This document shows positions 19,477-28,347 of a stretch of 64,000 bases of DNA, piece by piece. The notes beneath the pieces are model-generated. The model saw only the letters and a program-made list of their open reading frames with translations, did not search any database and was not told the DNA's origin. Every line of letters begins with the position of its first letter. The stretch's first letter is position 1. The DNA is taken from NCBI RefSeq assembly GCF_000826685.1, contig NZ_JROO01000013.1:1-64000 (forward strand), written 5' to 3'. The position numbers and the translations under genes are program-made. The stretch is from Streptomonospora alba (GTDB lineage Bacteria > Actinomycetota > Actinomycetes > Streptosporangiales > Streptosporangiaceae).

Positions 19477-19633
19477 GCCGTCGGCCCGCGCAGCCCCGCC
19501 CGCCCGCACTCCGCACCGGGAACCTTCGCGACTTCCGCGGCCCCCTCCCCCGGCGTTCCCGAAGGGTCCCCGGGTTCGGATCCGCGCCTCGGCGCGACGC
19601 TCCCCTTCGACGGGCGTGCCGGGGCCCCGTGCC

Positions 19634-20776
19634 TCAGCGCTGGACGGGAACCGCGCCGGCGGGCACCGGCTGCCCGGGGTCCGGGGGCGGTGTGAAACGC
19701 ACGAGGTCGTCCGGAATCCCGCCGACGGTCGCCGAGCGGGTGGACACGCGGGTGCGGGCGATCACGTCGAACAGTGCGGCTCGGTCTCTGCGCATGAGCG
19801 CGTACGAGGCGTGCAGGGCGGCGACCGCGAGCGCCCACCAGGCGGGGCCGATAATCAGCAGCGCGGTCACCGGCGCATACAGCAGCGCGTTGCGCAGTAG
19901 GGCCCGCGGGCGCGGCGCGGGGCCCGACCGCTCGGCGGACGCGAGGGCGAGATAGGAGGCGGCCTGGCCCGGGGTGGCCCGGTCGCGGCGCAGCAGCGGC
20001 ACCGCAGCGCCCCACGCAAGGGTCAGCGCGATCAGGGCGGCGGCGCGCAGCCGCTCCTCGACGTCGCCGACGCCGAGGCCGGCGCCCCAGGCCGTCCGCT
20101 GGAGGAAGGGCGCGGCGACCGCAGCGGCTACGCAGGCGCCGTACCAGCACACCGCGACGTCCAGGAGCCGGGCCGAGAGCCGCCGCACGGCGCCGGGCGG
20201 CATGAGATCGACGACAGCGCCCGGCCAGGCGCGGGGCAGTCGCCGCTTGGCGGCGGACCCGAGCAGCCAGCCGAGGAGGCCGCCCGCGGCCCCCAGCAGC
20301 ACGTCGTCGGCGGCGGACACCCGGTAGGAGCAAGGGTAGGCGCCCAGCAGGGCGGTGAACTGCAGCGCCTCGATCCCCGCGGCGATCAGGGCGCACAGCG
20401 CGACCGAGGCGAGCGCGCCGCGGCGGTAGCGGTAGGCCAGCAGCAGTCCTACGGGCAGCAGGACTCCCGCGGCCGCGGCGGCGTGCTGCCACGCGCCGGG
20501 GCGGCCGAGGGCGCCGAGTGTCTCCAGCGGCGGCCGCCAAGCGACCGCGCCGCCCGTACAGGCCTGGGCGGCGCCGGTCGGCAGCGGATACACCGCGAAG
20601 GCCAGCACGCCGATCCCGGCGGCCAGTACGCTCCAGGCGACCCGGCCGGGCAGGCCGGCCATGCGGCCGAAGCGCCGGTGGTGGCGGCGCAGGAATCCCA
20701 TGACGCCCACGGTCGCGGCGAGCGCGACGGCGAATGCCGCGCTTGAGCCTGCGGCGTCGGCGTATACCCCTCCCAT
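19634..20776 (-). CDS. VanZ-RDD two-domain membrane protein
   Basis: 380-residue membrane protein. Residues about 50-190 have the VanZ-like pattern (ALIAAGIEALQF, then DDVLLGAAGGLLGWLL); VanZ relatives affect glycopeptide tolerance or tether to the membrane. Residues about 200-345 resemble an RDD domain (RLSARLLDVAVCW, three membrane segments). The C-terminal 35 residues are hydrophilic and Pro-rich. The combination suggests a membrane scaffold; no catalytic residues are visible. Single gene, divergent from the conservon. Confidence 0.72.
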   Translation of the reverse strand: MGGVYADAAGSSAAFAVALAATVGVMGFLRRHHRRFGRMAGLPGRVAWSVLAAGIGVLAFAVYPLPTGAAQACTGGAVAWRPPLETLGALGRPGAWQHAAAAAGVLLPVGLLLAYRYRRGALASVALCALIAAGIEALQFTALLGAYPCSYRVSAADDVLLGAAGGLLGWLLGSAAKRRLPRAWPGAVVDLMPPGAVRRLSARLLDVAVCWYGACVAAAVAAPFLQRTAWGAGLGVGDVEERLRAAALIALTLAWGAAVPLLRRDRATPGQAASYLALASAERSGPAPRPRALLRNALLYAPVTALLIIGPAWWALAVAALHASYALMRRDRAALFDVIARTRVSTRSATVGGIPDDLVRFTPPPDPGQPVPAGAVPVQR

Positions 20777-21274
20777 AGCTCCGCAACGCTAGCGGGGCGC
20801 CGCGCCCCGGCGCAGCCGAACGCCGGGATCGGCGCCCGGCGGAACCGGTCGTCGCCGAAGTGGCCGCGGTGGGAGGCCGGTCCCGGATCGGGTGACGGCA
20901 GAACAACCAACCAGTAAACGGACATTCGACATAAAAAGCCACAAATAACCACAGTTCAGCCTTCCGCCCCAGGGAAACAGCCGGAGGCGGATCGCCGAGC
21001 AGGGGGACGGCGCGCTATCGTGTTCGGGCAATTGCCACGTAGCGCTTGCCTGTGCGCAAAGCAGTACTGTGATCGCATTCTGCGTCTTAACGGGGAAGTG
21101 GCCCGTGAACCCTGCCTGAGCATGCGGAAGGCCCGAGAACCCCCTCCGTGCTTGGATTCACGGCTCCCTCCAGACGCCGACCAGCGAAGGGCTGCGGACG
21201 CCCCGCCCGGCACTCCCGCCGTCCTGCGCGGCTCGCACCGCCGCCCCACCCCCTGATTCGCCACTAGGAGTACC
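20777..21274. other. 498-bp divergent region upstream of the conservon
   Basis: Unusually AT-rich around 20915-20960 for this genome, which suggests a regulatory region. A perfect 10-bp palindrome GGCAATTGCC lies at 21027-21036. I cannot assign a promoter with confidence. Confidence 0.45.
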
Positions 21275-23977
21275 GTGCAGTCAGCGAAGAGTAAGCGGAC
21301 GACCAGCATTCGCCGGCGTTCGCGTAGGGCGGTGCTGCTGCCGAGTGCCGCCTTCATCGCGCTGTGGCTCGCCATCAGCGGATACCTCAGCTGGGAAGCG
21401 TTCGCGGCTTCGGCGCAGGCCCAAGCGGCCGACGAGCTGTCCCGACCCGCAGCCGTCTCGCTGACGGCAGTGATGGACGAGCGCTCGCAGACGGTGGCCT
21501 ACCTGGAACGCCCCGACGAGACCCGCCAAGAGCTGACGGAAGCGCGGCAGGCTTCCGACGAGCAGACCGGCACGGTCTTCGACCGGTTCGAAAAGTACCG
21601 CGACTACGCCTCCGGCTCCATCCAGGACCGCATGGCCGAATTCGAGGCCCAGTACCGCTCCATCGACGACATCCGCGCGAAGGTCGACGAGGGCTCCGCC
21701 TCGCGCTCGGAGGTCCTGCAGGACTACAACCGGGTGATGACCGCGGCCGCCGACCTCTTCGACGCGCAGTCCCGCGACAGCGCCGCGCCCGAATCGATCA
21801 GCTCGGGCATCGTCGCCACCGACACCTTCCGCGTCGTCGACCTGCTCTCCCGGAGCGACGCCCAGCTGACCCGCAGCTTCACCAACGGCAGGCTCACCCA
21901 CGACGACAAGCAGGAGTTCACGCGGCTGACGAGCTCCTACCACAGCACGCTGGAAGACGTGCGCGGCTTCCTCAGTCCTGAGCAGCAGCGCGATCTCAAC
22001 CAGCTGATGAACGGCGACGATTACAAGCGGCTGGTCGAGATGGAGAACCGCATCGTCGACCACGAAGCGCACATCGTCATGGACCCGGTCACGGGCGAGC
22101 ACAGCCACGACACCAGCGTGCCGATGGAGCAGGAGGAGTGGGAAGCGGCCTACGCGCCGGTCAAGGACAAGCTGACCGAGATCGGCGCCGCGGAGGCCAG
22201 CTACTCCGCCACAGTCCAGGCCGAGACCGCGACCCGCTCGCTGATGATCGCCGCCGCGGGCACGGTCGGCGTCGCGCTGATCGGCTTCCTGGCGATCTCC
22301 ACGGCGGTCGGCACCACCCAGCGGATCGTGAGCAGGCTGGCCCGGCTGCGCGACGAGACCGACCACCGCGCCAACGATCTACTGCCCGACCTGGTCGAAC
22401 GGCTGCGCCGGAACGAGCCCGTGAACAGCGCCGAGGCGATCCCCCAGCTCACCACCGGCCGCGACGAGATCGGCGACGTCGCCGAGTCCTTCGACAAGGC
22501 CCAACGCTTCGCCGTGGACGCCGCCGTGCGCCAGTCCGAGCTGGCCCACGGCATCAACCGGGTGTTCCTCAGCATCGCCCACCGCAGCCAGACCCTGATC
22601 CACCGCCAGCTGCGGCTGCTGGACCGCATGGAGCGCGAGCAGGAGGACCCCGAGCAGCTCACCGACCTGTTCAAGCTCGACCACCTGGCCACGCGCTCCC
22701 GCCGCAACGCCGAGAACCTGCTCATCCTCGGCGGCGAGACGCCGGGGCGCACCTTCCACAAGCCCATGCCGCTGGTGGACGTGCTGCGGGGCGCCATCTC
22801 GGAGTCGGGTGACTACACCCGCGTCGAACGGCACCAGCTCGCCCGAGTGGCGCTGAAGGGCCCGGCGATCGCCGACGTCATCCACCTGGTCGCCGAGCTG
22901 GTCGACAACGCCACGACCTTCTCGCCGCCGCAGAGCAAGGTGCGGCTGAGCAGCGAGCAGGTGCCCAACGGTGTGGTCGTCGAGATCGAGGACCGCGGCT
23001 TGGGCATGCAGGACGACGAACTGGCCGCCGCCAACGAGATCCTGGCCAACCCGCCCGAGTTCGACGTGATGCGGCTCAACGAGAAGATGCGCCTGGGCCT
23101 GTTCGTCGTCTCGCGGCTGGCCAAGCGGCACGAGATCGGCGTGCGGCTGCGCCCCTCCCCCTACGGGGGCGTGCAGGCGATCGTGCTGCTGCCCTCGGTG
23201 CTGATCCACGAGGGGTCGCTGCCCGACTCGGCCTTCGAGTCCACAGGGGAGCGGCCGCGTGTGGTGGCCCCCGCGCCGTCCCGCGGGAACGACTCCGCCG
23301 CCGGCGGCGCGCAGGGCGACGAGGAGGCCGAGGACGACACGAACGCCGTCCCCGCGGGCGACGTGCTCTCTCCGGAGGCTTCCTCGGAGCCCGCACCGGA
23401 TCCTTCCGCGGCCGCGCCCGCCGACTCCGAGAGCGCATCCGCCGACGAGGTGGACCGGACCCCCTCCGGCCTGCCCCGCCGCGGCCGGTCCCGCGTCCCC
23501 GCGGAGACCACCGCGGTCGGCGGCGACGGCGCCGACGCGCCGACCGGTCCGCTCGGCCCGGAGAGCAACGGCGCAGACCCGTCGGCGGCGCCCGTCGCCG
23601 ACCCGCCCACCGCTCAGCAGCCCGCCGAGCCGTCCCCCACCGCCGACAACGCCCCCGGCACGCAGCCCGACCCCGAGCCCGCGCCGTCCCCGAACGGAGG
23701 CGCGGCCGATCCCGCAGAAGCCGAGCGGGCGACGACCCCGGCACTCGACGCCGACGGGCGCCCCCCGTTGCCCAAGCGCACTCCACAGACGAACCTGGCA
23801 CCGCAGCTGTACGAAACATCCTCGGCCCCTGGCACAGGCGCCGCTTCGCAGCAGGCGGAGGACGGCGAGGACCGCTCGGCTCGGCTGCGCCACAACATGT
23901 CGGCGTTCCAGCAGGGCACCCGCCGCGGACGCCACGAGGGGCAGCAGCGCCAGAACGATACGGATAAGGATTCGTGA
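21275..23977 (+). CDS. cvnA: Conservon sensor histidine kinase (CvnA type)
   Basis: 900-residue membrane kinase. Transmembrane helix at about 20-40, a large helical extracytoplasmic sensor of the nitrate/nitrite-sensing type (about 41-315), helix two at about 317-345, HAMP-like linker, then a noncanonical phosphoacceptor region (SIAHRSQTLIHRQLRLL) and a HATPase domain with N-box LVAELVDNATTFSPP near 540 and G-box further on. The last about 245 residues are an Ala/Pro/Asp-rich disordered tail ending in a conserved basic segment (RLRHNMSAFQQGTRRGR). In Streptomyces such CvnA proteins assemble with CvnB-D as a membrane complex resembling eukaryotic GPCR-G-protein systems. GTG start with GGAG. 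It overlaps cvnB by 4 bp. Confidence 0.92.
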   Translation: MQSAKSKRTTSIRRRSRRAVLLPSAAFIALWLAISGYLSWEAFAASAQAQAADELSRPAAVSLTAVMDERSQTVAYLERPDETRQELTEARQASDEQTGTVFDRFEKYRDYASGSIQDRMAEFEAQYRSIDDIRAKVDEGSASRSEVLQDYNRVMTAAADLFDAQSRDSAAPESISSGIVATDTFRVVDLLSRSDAQLTRSFTNGRLTHDDKQEFTRLTSSYHSTLEDVRGFLSPEQQRDLNQLMNGDDYKRLVEMENRIVDHEAHIVMDPVTGEHSHDTSVPMEQEEWEAAYAPVKDKLTEIGAAEASYSATVQAETATRSLMIAAAGTVGVALIGFLAISTAVGTTQRIVSRLARLRDETDHRANDLLPDLVERLRRNEPVNSAEAIPQLTTGRDEIGDVAESFDKAQRFAVDAAVRQSELAHGINRVFLSIAHRSQTLIHRQLRLLDRMEREQEDPEQLTDLFKLDHLATRSRRNAENLLILGGETPGRTFHKPMPLVDVLRGAISESGDYTRVERHQLARVALKGPAIADVIHLVAELVDNATTFSPPQSKVRLSSEQVPNGVVVEIEDRGLGMQDDELAAANEILANPPEFDVMRLNEKMRLGLFVVSRLAKRHEIGVRLRPSPYGGVQAIVLLPSVLIHEGSLPDSAFESTGERPRVVAPAPSRGNDSAAGGAQGDEEAEDDTNAVPAGDVLSPEASSEPAPDPSAAAPADSESASADEVDRTPSGLPRRGRSRVPAETTAVGGDGADAPTGPLGPESNGADPSAAPVADPPTAQQPAEPSPTADNAPGTQPDPEPAPSPNGGAADPAEAERATTPALDADGRPPLPKRTPQTNLAPQLYETSSAPGTGAASQQAEDGEDRSARLRHNMSAFQQGTRRGRHEGQQRQNDTDKDS

Positions 23978-24417
23978 CCGTGACGAACAACGCCGCAAAG
24001 GATCTGAACTGGCTGCTGGACGGGCTCGTCGAACGAGCCGTCGGCGCCAAGTACGCCATCGTGCTCTCCGCCGACGGGCTGCTCATGGGCCGTTCCGAGG
24101 AGCTGGGCACCGACGACGCCGAACACCTCTCCGCCGTCGCCTCCGCCTTCCAGAGCCTGGCCCGGGGCACCGGCCGCCAGTTCAACGGGGGCGAGGTGCT
24201 GCAGACTGTCGTGGAAATGGAGCACGCATACCTGTTCGTCAGCGGCTCGGGAAGCGGCGCCTGCCTCGCGGTCGTGGCCGAGGAGAGCTCGGATGTGGGC
24301 CTCATCGCCTACGAGATGAACGTGCTCGTCGAGCAGGTCGGCCGGTTCCTCGAGGCCTCGCCCCGCGCGGAGGCGGCCGCGGGTCCGGGCGAGCCCACCC
24401 CCGGCACCTCCGCCTGA
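23974..24417 (+). CDS. cvnB: Roadblock/LC7 domain protein (CvnB type)
   Basis: 147-residue cytosolic protein. Residues about 5-120 form a roadblock/LC7 domain (LNWLLDGLVERAVGAKYAIVLSADGLLMGRS is the family start). Such proteins act as regulators or GAP-like partners of small GTPases such as MglB for MglA. The start GTG overlaps the cvnA stop as GTGA, implying translational coupling. In the conservon it partners CvnA, CvnC and CvnD. Confidence 0.92.
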   Translation: MTVTNNAAKDLNWLLDGLVERAVGAKYAIVLSADGLLMGRSEELGTDDAEHLSAVASAFQSLARGTGRQFNGGEVLQTVVEMEHAYLFVSGSGSGACLAVVAEESSDVGLIAYEMNVLVEQVGRFLEASPRAEAAAGPGEPTPGTSA

Positions 24418-24428
24418 GGAGAGAGGCC

Positions 24429-24803
24429 ATGGCAGAGCACCAGGAACCGGCAAACGACGCCGACGACGCGGACTCGCTGGTCCGGCCCTACGTCATCACC
24501 CAGGGGCGGCAGCACTCCGACTCCGTGCAGTTGGACCTGATCAGCGTCGTCATCGCGGCACGGGCCGATGTGGACGAGATGACGCTGGAACCCGAGCAGT
24601 TGCGCATCCTCGAACTGTGCCTGCGGCCCCTGTCCGTGGCCGAGGTAGCGGCCCACCTGGACATGCCCGTCGCCGTTGTCAAGGTCCTGCTCGGCGACCT
24701 CATCGGCCGGGGCTATGTCCTGGCCCGCGCCCCCTACACCCAGCAGAGCCCGGTACACCGGGACGTACTCCAGGCGGTACTCGATGGCATCCAACGACTC
24801 TGA
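24429..24803 (+). CDS. cvnC: DUF742 protein (CvnC type)
   Basis: 124-residue protein with the DUF742 pattern: SLVRPYVITQGRQ near the N-terminus and a winged-helix-like C-terminal half (LSVAEVAAHLDMPVAVVKVLLGDLIGRGYVLAR). It is the third conservon component, of unknown biochemical role. The ATG has GAGAGG just upstream, 11 bp after cvnB. It overlaps cvnD by 20 bp. Confidence 0.92.
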   Translation: MAEHQEPANDADDADSLVRPYVITQGRQHSDSVQLDLISVVIAARADVDEMTLEPEQLRILELCLRPLSVAEVAAHLDMPVAVVKVLLGDLIGRGYVLARAPYTQQSPVHRDVLQAVLDGIQRL

Positions 24804-25371
24804 TCGATCCGACGACCCGATCCCCTCGGCGATCAAGATCCTCGTCGCGGGCGGTTTCGGCGCCGGCAAGACGACCCTCGTCGGCGCGGTCAGCGAGATC
24901 GTCCCGCTGAGCACCGAGGAGGTGATGACCGAGGCCAGTGTGGGCGTCGACGACCTCGCCGGGGTCGAGCGCAAGCAGACCACGACCGTCGCGCTGGACT
25001 TCGGCCGTATCACGATCACCGACGAACTCGTGCTCTACCTGTTCGGCACGCCCGGCCAGCAGCGCTTCTGGTTCATGTGGGAGGAACTGGCCCAGGGCGC
25101 CCTCGGCGCGGTGGTGCTGGCCGACACCCGGCGGCTGGACAACTGCTTCCCGTCGGTGGACTTCTTCGAGCGCCACGGTGTCCCGTTCGTGGTGGCGGTG
25201 AACTGCTTCGAGGACGCCCACTACTACACCGAGCAGGAGGTCACCGAGGCGCTCACGCTGGACGAGCGGGTTCCCGTGCTGCTGTGCGACGCGCGCAGCC
25301 GCGCCTCGGCCAAGGAGGTGCTGGAGACCCTCGTCCGGCACGTGGCCGCGACGGCGGCAACCCCCGTCTGA
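24784..25371 (+). CDS. cvnD: Conservon small GTPase (CvnD type)
   Basis: 195-residue Ras-like GTP-binding protein. P-loop GGFGAGKT (23-30), threonine-rich switch I (KQTTTVALDFG), G3 motif FGTPGQQRFW and VAVNCFEDA in the G4 position, where NKxD is replaced by NCFE as in other conservon and MglA-like GTPases. It begins inside cvnC, so translation is likely coupled. It is the output switch of the Cvn complex, with CvnB as probable regulator. The next gene downstream is convergent (dprE2). Confidence 0.93.
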   Translation: MASNDSDRSDDPIPSAIKILVAGGFGAGKTTLVGAVSEIVPLSTEEVMTEASVGVDDLAGVERKQTTTVALDFGRITITDELVLYLFGTPGQQRFWFMWEELAQGALGAVVLADTRRLDNCFPSVDFFERHGVPFVVAVNCFEDAHYYTEQEVTEALTLDERVPVLLCDARSRASAKEVLETLVRHVAATAATPV

Positions 25372-25414
25372 CCGATCCGCCGGTGCCCTGCCCGCCCCGC
25401 GCGCGCCCGAGCCG

Positions 25415-26185
25415 TCACCGCGGCAGGCGGCGCCACAGCGGGCGGGGCAGCGCCCGCATGGCCGCGAACACCAGGCGCAGCCGGCGCGGGACCCACACGG
25501 TCTCGGCGCCGGTGCGCAGGCCCTCGGCCACGGCGCCGGCGACCTGCTCGGCCGTAGCGGGGAACGGCGCCGCGGGAACGTGGGCCGACATCCGCGTCGG
25601 CACGTAGCCGGGCCGAACGATCAGCACCCGCGCGCCGGTGCCGTGCAGCGCGTCGCCCAGCCCTTGGGCGAAGCCGTCCAGGCCCGCTTTGGCGGAGCCG
25701 TAGACGAAGTTGGCGCGGCGCACCCGCACTCCGGCGACCGAGGACAGCACCACCAGCGTTCCGTGCCCCTGCTCACGCAGCCGCCGGGCGACGGCCAGGC
25801 CGACGGAGACGTGGCCGGTGTAGGTGGCGGCGGCGGCCTCGGCGGCGTACGCCGGGTCGTCCTCGAACGCCTCCTGGTCGCCGAGGACGCCGAACGCGTC
25901 GATCACCGCGTCCAGGTCGCCGACCAGCTCCGCGGCCGTGGCGACCACGGCTGTGTGGCTTTCGGGCCGCGCCGCGTCGAAGTCGAGGGGGTGCACGTGC
26001 TCGGCGCCCGCCGCGCGCAGCCGCTCGGCGGCGTCGCCGATCGCGGCGGATCCGCCGGCGCCGCGGGCGGCCAGCACCACCCGGCGAGCGCCGTCGCGCA
26101 CCAGGCGCTCGGCGGCGGCCAGGCCGATCTCGCTGCGCCCGCCCAGCAGCAGCACCGTTCCCACGGCGCCCACAGCGTCGCGCAT
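25415..26185 (-). CDS. dprE2: Decaprenylphospho-beta-D-erythro-pentofuranosid-2-ulose 2-reductase
   Basis: 256-residue short-chain dehydrogenase that completes the epimerisation of decaprenyl-phospho-ribose to decaprenyl-phospho-arabinose (DPA) by reducing the 2-keto intermediate with NADH. Nucleotide motif GGRSEIG (15-21), catalytic Ser148/149, Tyr162 and Lys166 (YGSAK). The stretches VRRANFVYGSAKAGLDGF and VRPGYVPTRMSAH are nearly those of M. tuberculosis DprE2 (Rv3791). Last gene of the DUF3068-ubiA-dprE1-DUF1707-dprE2 cluster, on the same strand with short gaps. Assignment is strong because dprE1 and ubiA are beside it. Confidence 0.92.
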   Translation of the reverse strand: MRDAVGAVGTVLLLGGRSEIGLAAAERLVRDGARRVVLAARGAGGSAAIGDAAERLRAAGAEHVHPLDFDAARPESHTAVVATAAELVGDLDAVIDAFGVLGDQEAFEDDPAYAAEAAAATYTGHVSVGLAVARRLREQGHGTLVVLSSVAGVRVRRANFVYGSAKAGLDGFAQGLGDALHGTGARVLIVRPGYVPTRMSAHVPAAPFPATAEQVAGAVAEGLRTGAETVWVPRRLRLVFAAMRALPRPLWRRLPR

Positions 26186-26250
26186 GACTCCTCCACTCAG
26201 CTTGCGCGCGGGCCGGCTCCCCTGCCCGTGTGACCGGCCGGACTGCGGCC

Positions 26251-26847
26251 CTACCGCTTGCGCCCGCGCCCGTAGCGGATGCGCACGGCGCCGGAGTAGG
26301 TCTCGCCGCGCACGACGAAGTGCACGGCGCCGGGCCGCGGCGCGGCCGCGACCTTCGAGTACACGTTGGAGTACTTGGTCCGCAGGTTGTCCACGTTGGC
26401 CGTGGCGCCCTCGGGCAGGGTGAGGACGGTGCCGGCCGCGTGCACCGCCAACTCGATCTCCACGACCGGGTGCGGGATGGTCGCCTCGCTCATGTCCAGC
26501 CGCACGGCGCCGTAGCGCGAGGAGACGCGCAGCTTGCGGGGCACCGCCCAGTCGCCCCGGCGGCGGAGCGTGGCCATCTCCGTGGTCAGCTCCACCGCCT
26601 CGGCCGGACGCCCGTCCGGCGGCACACTGTGCGCCGTCACCGCACCCTCGCCCGGCGCGGGCAGGTCGGCCAGCAAGTCGGCAAGCTCGTCGTTGAAGAC
26701 GGCCTCGTGGGCGGCCGAATTGCGGCGCTCGAACTCCTCCAGGTCGAGGCGTCCTTCGGCGTAGGCATCACCGAGGTGCTTGGCGACCTGGTCGCGTTCG
26801 GCGTCGGAGACGCGCTTGCGCGGAGCGGGGGGCGGTGTCGGCTCCAT
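26251..26847 (-). CDS. DUF1707 (SHOCT-like) domain protein
   Basis: 198-residue cytosolic protein. The N-terminal 60 residues match DUF1707 (RVSDAERDQVAKHLGDAYAEGRLDLEEFERR), a short helical domain common in actinobacteria. The C-terminal 100 residues are beta-strand-rich. No membrane helix. Function unknown. It is inserted between dprE1 and dprE2, which are normally adjacent in mycobacteria, so a link to envelope biogenesis is possible but unproven. Confidence 0.8.
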   Translation of the reverse strand: MEPTPPPAPRKRVSDAERDQVAKHLGDAYAEGRLDLEEFERRNSAAHEAVFNDELADLLADLPAPGEGAVTAHSVPPDGRPAEAVELTTEMATLRRRGDWAVPRKLRVSSRYGAVRLDMSEATIPHPVVEIELAVHAAGTVLTLPEGATANVDNLRTKYSNVYSKVAAAPRPGAVHFVVRGETYSGAVRIRYGRGRKR

Positions 26848-26895
26848 GGCCCGGATCCTACTCTGCGCCCCGCGGCACTGGCGGGCCGAGGCCGC

Positions 26896-28278
26896 TCACA
26901 GCTCCAGGCGGCGCGCCAGGTCCGATGTGAGCACGCCCTGGGGGTCGACGCGCTCGCGTACCGCGCGCCATTCGCCCAGCCGCGGGTACATCGCGTGCAC
27001 AGCCGCGGGCCGGGCCCGGCTGTCCTTGGCGAGGTAGATCCGCCCGCCCGCGGCCAGCACCCGCTCGTCCGTCCGCAGCAGGAGTCGCGCCAGGCCCGGC
27101 AGGTCGGCCGGCACGTCCAGCGCCAGGGTCCACCCGGGCACGGGGAAGGACAGGGGCGCGGGCGTGCCCGGGCCGAAACGCTTGAGCACGGTGAGGAAGG
27201 ACGGCGCGCCGGCCGCGGCGAGGCCGGCGACGATGCGGCGCAGCTCGTCCTCGGCGCCGAAGGGCACGGCGAGCTGGTACTGGACGAGCCCGCGCGGCCC
27301 GTAGAGCCGGTTCCAATCGCGCACGGCGTCCAGCGGGTGGAAGAAGGACGAGAGCGGCCGGATCGCGCCCCGGCCGCGCCGCGGCGCCCGCGCGTAATAG
27401 GCGGCGTTGAACGCGCGCACGCTGAGCGCGTTGAGCAGCCGCGGCGGCGTGCAGGGCGGCGCGGCCGCCACAGTGCGGGGTGCGTAGGCCAGCGGAGCGT
27501 GCCTGCGGTCGGAGGGCAGTTCGCCGACGCGGGCGTGGCGGGCGCGGGTGACGACGCCGCGCCCCAGCGCCGCGCCGCCGGCCAGCAGGTCGATCCAGCA
27601 CACCGAGTAGGGGTAGTCGGTGTCGTGGGCGCTCATCAGCGCCATGGCGGAGTCGAGGTCGGGCACGCGGTCGGTGTCCACGCGCATGGCCGAGGTCTCC
27701 ACGGGCGCCGCGGAGAACGTCGCCTCCGTGACGATCCCGGTCAGGCCCATTCCCCCCACGGTGGCCCAGAACAGCGCCGGGTCGCGGGCGGGTGAGACCT
27801 CGCGGTGCGCTCCGTCGGGGGTGACGATCCGCAGTGAGTGCACGTGGGCGCCGAAGGACGAATCGGCGTGGTGGTTCTTGCCGTGGATGTCGGCTCCGAT
27901 CGCGCCGCCCACGGTGACGTGGCGGGTGCCGGGCACCACGGGCGGGAAGCGGCCGCGCGGCAGCAGTTCGGCCATCAGCTCGGCCAGGCTCGTGCCGGCG
28001 GAGGCGGTGACCACCGCCCGGTCGGCGTCGAGCCGGAACCCCGGCGCAAGGTCGGCGCAGTCCAGCACGGTGCCGCCCGCGCATTGTGCGGCGTCGCCGT
28101 AGGAGCGGCCCAGGCCGCGCGCGATCGCGCCGCGCCGCCGGCCGGCGGGCTCCTGGGCGGAGGCGCGCAGCAGCGCCGCGGCCTCCTCGGGAGTGCGCGG
28201 GCGCCGCACGGTGGCGGCGGTGGGAGCTGTGCGCCCCCAGCCGGTCAGCAGTGTGCTGCGCCGGGCCGTGGCCGCCAT
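26896..28278 (-). CDS. dprE1: Decaprenylphosphoryl-beta-D-ribose 2-oxidase (DprE1) with Ala at the benzothiazinone-reactive position
   Basis: 460-residue FAD enzyme of the VAO family that oxidises C2 of decaprenyl-phospho-ribose, the first epimerisation step to DPA. FAD-domain residues Tyr60 (GRSYGDAA) and IHGKNHH with His132 keep the same numbers as the M. tuberculosis enzyme; the essential Lys418 is in YLAKDSR. The C-terminal HAMYPR and DLARRLEL also match. At the position of M. tuberculosis Cys387, target of benzothiazinones, the sequence reads GWTLALDVP with Ala386. ATG start with AGAGGA upstream. It is 69 bp after ubiA, in one operon. Confidence 0.95.
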   Translation of the reverse strand: MAATARRSTLLTGWGRTAPTAATVRRPRTPEEAAALLRASAQEPAGRRRGAIARGLGRSYGDAAQCAGGTVLDCADLAPGFRLDADRAVVTASAGTSLAELMAELLPRGRFPPVVPGTRHVTVGGAIGADIHGKNHHADSSFGAHVHSLRIVTPDGAHREVSPARDPALFWATVGGMGLTGIVTEATFSAAPVETSAMRVDTDRVPDLDSAMALMSAHDTDYPYSVCWIDLLAGGAALGRGVVTRARHARVGELPSDRRHAPLAYAPRTVAAAPPCTPPRLLNALSVRAFNAAYYARAPRRGRGAIRPLSSFFHPLDAVRDWNRLYGPRGLVQYQLAVPFGAEDELRRIVAGLAAAGAPSFLTVLKRFGPGTPAPLSFPVPGWTLALDVPADLPGLARLLLRTDERVLAAGGRIYLAKDSRARPAAVHAMYPRLGEWRAVRERVDPQGVLTSDLARRLEL

Positions 28279-28347
28279 CGCGGTATCCTCTCAGCTCGTT
28301 TCCGCACCGCTGCCGACTCGCCCGCTCGCGGCGGGCACCGGTGTACG

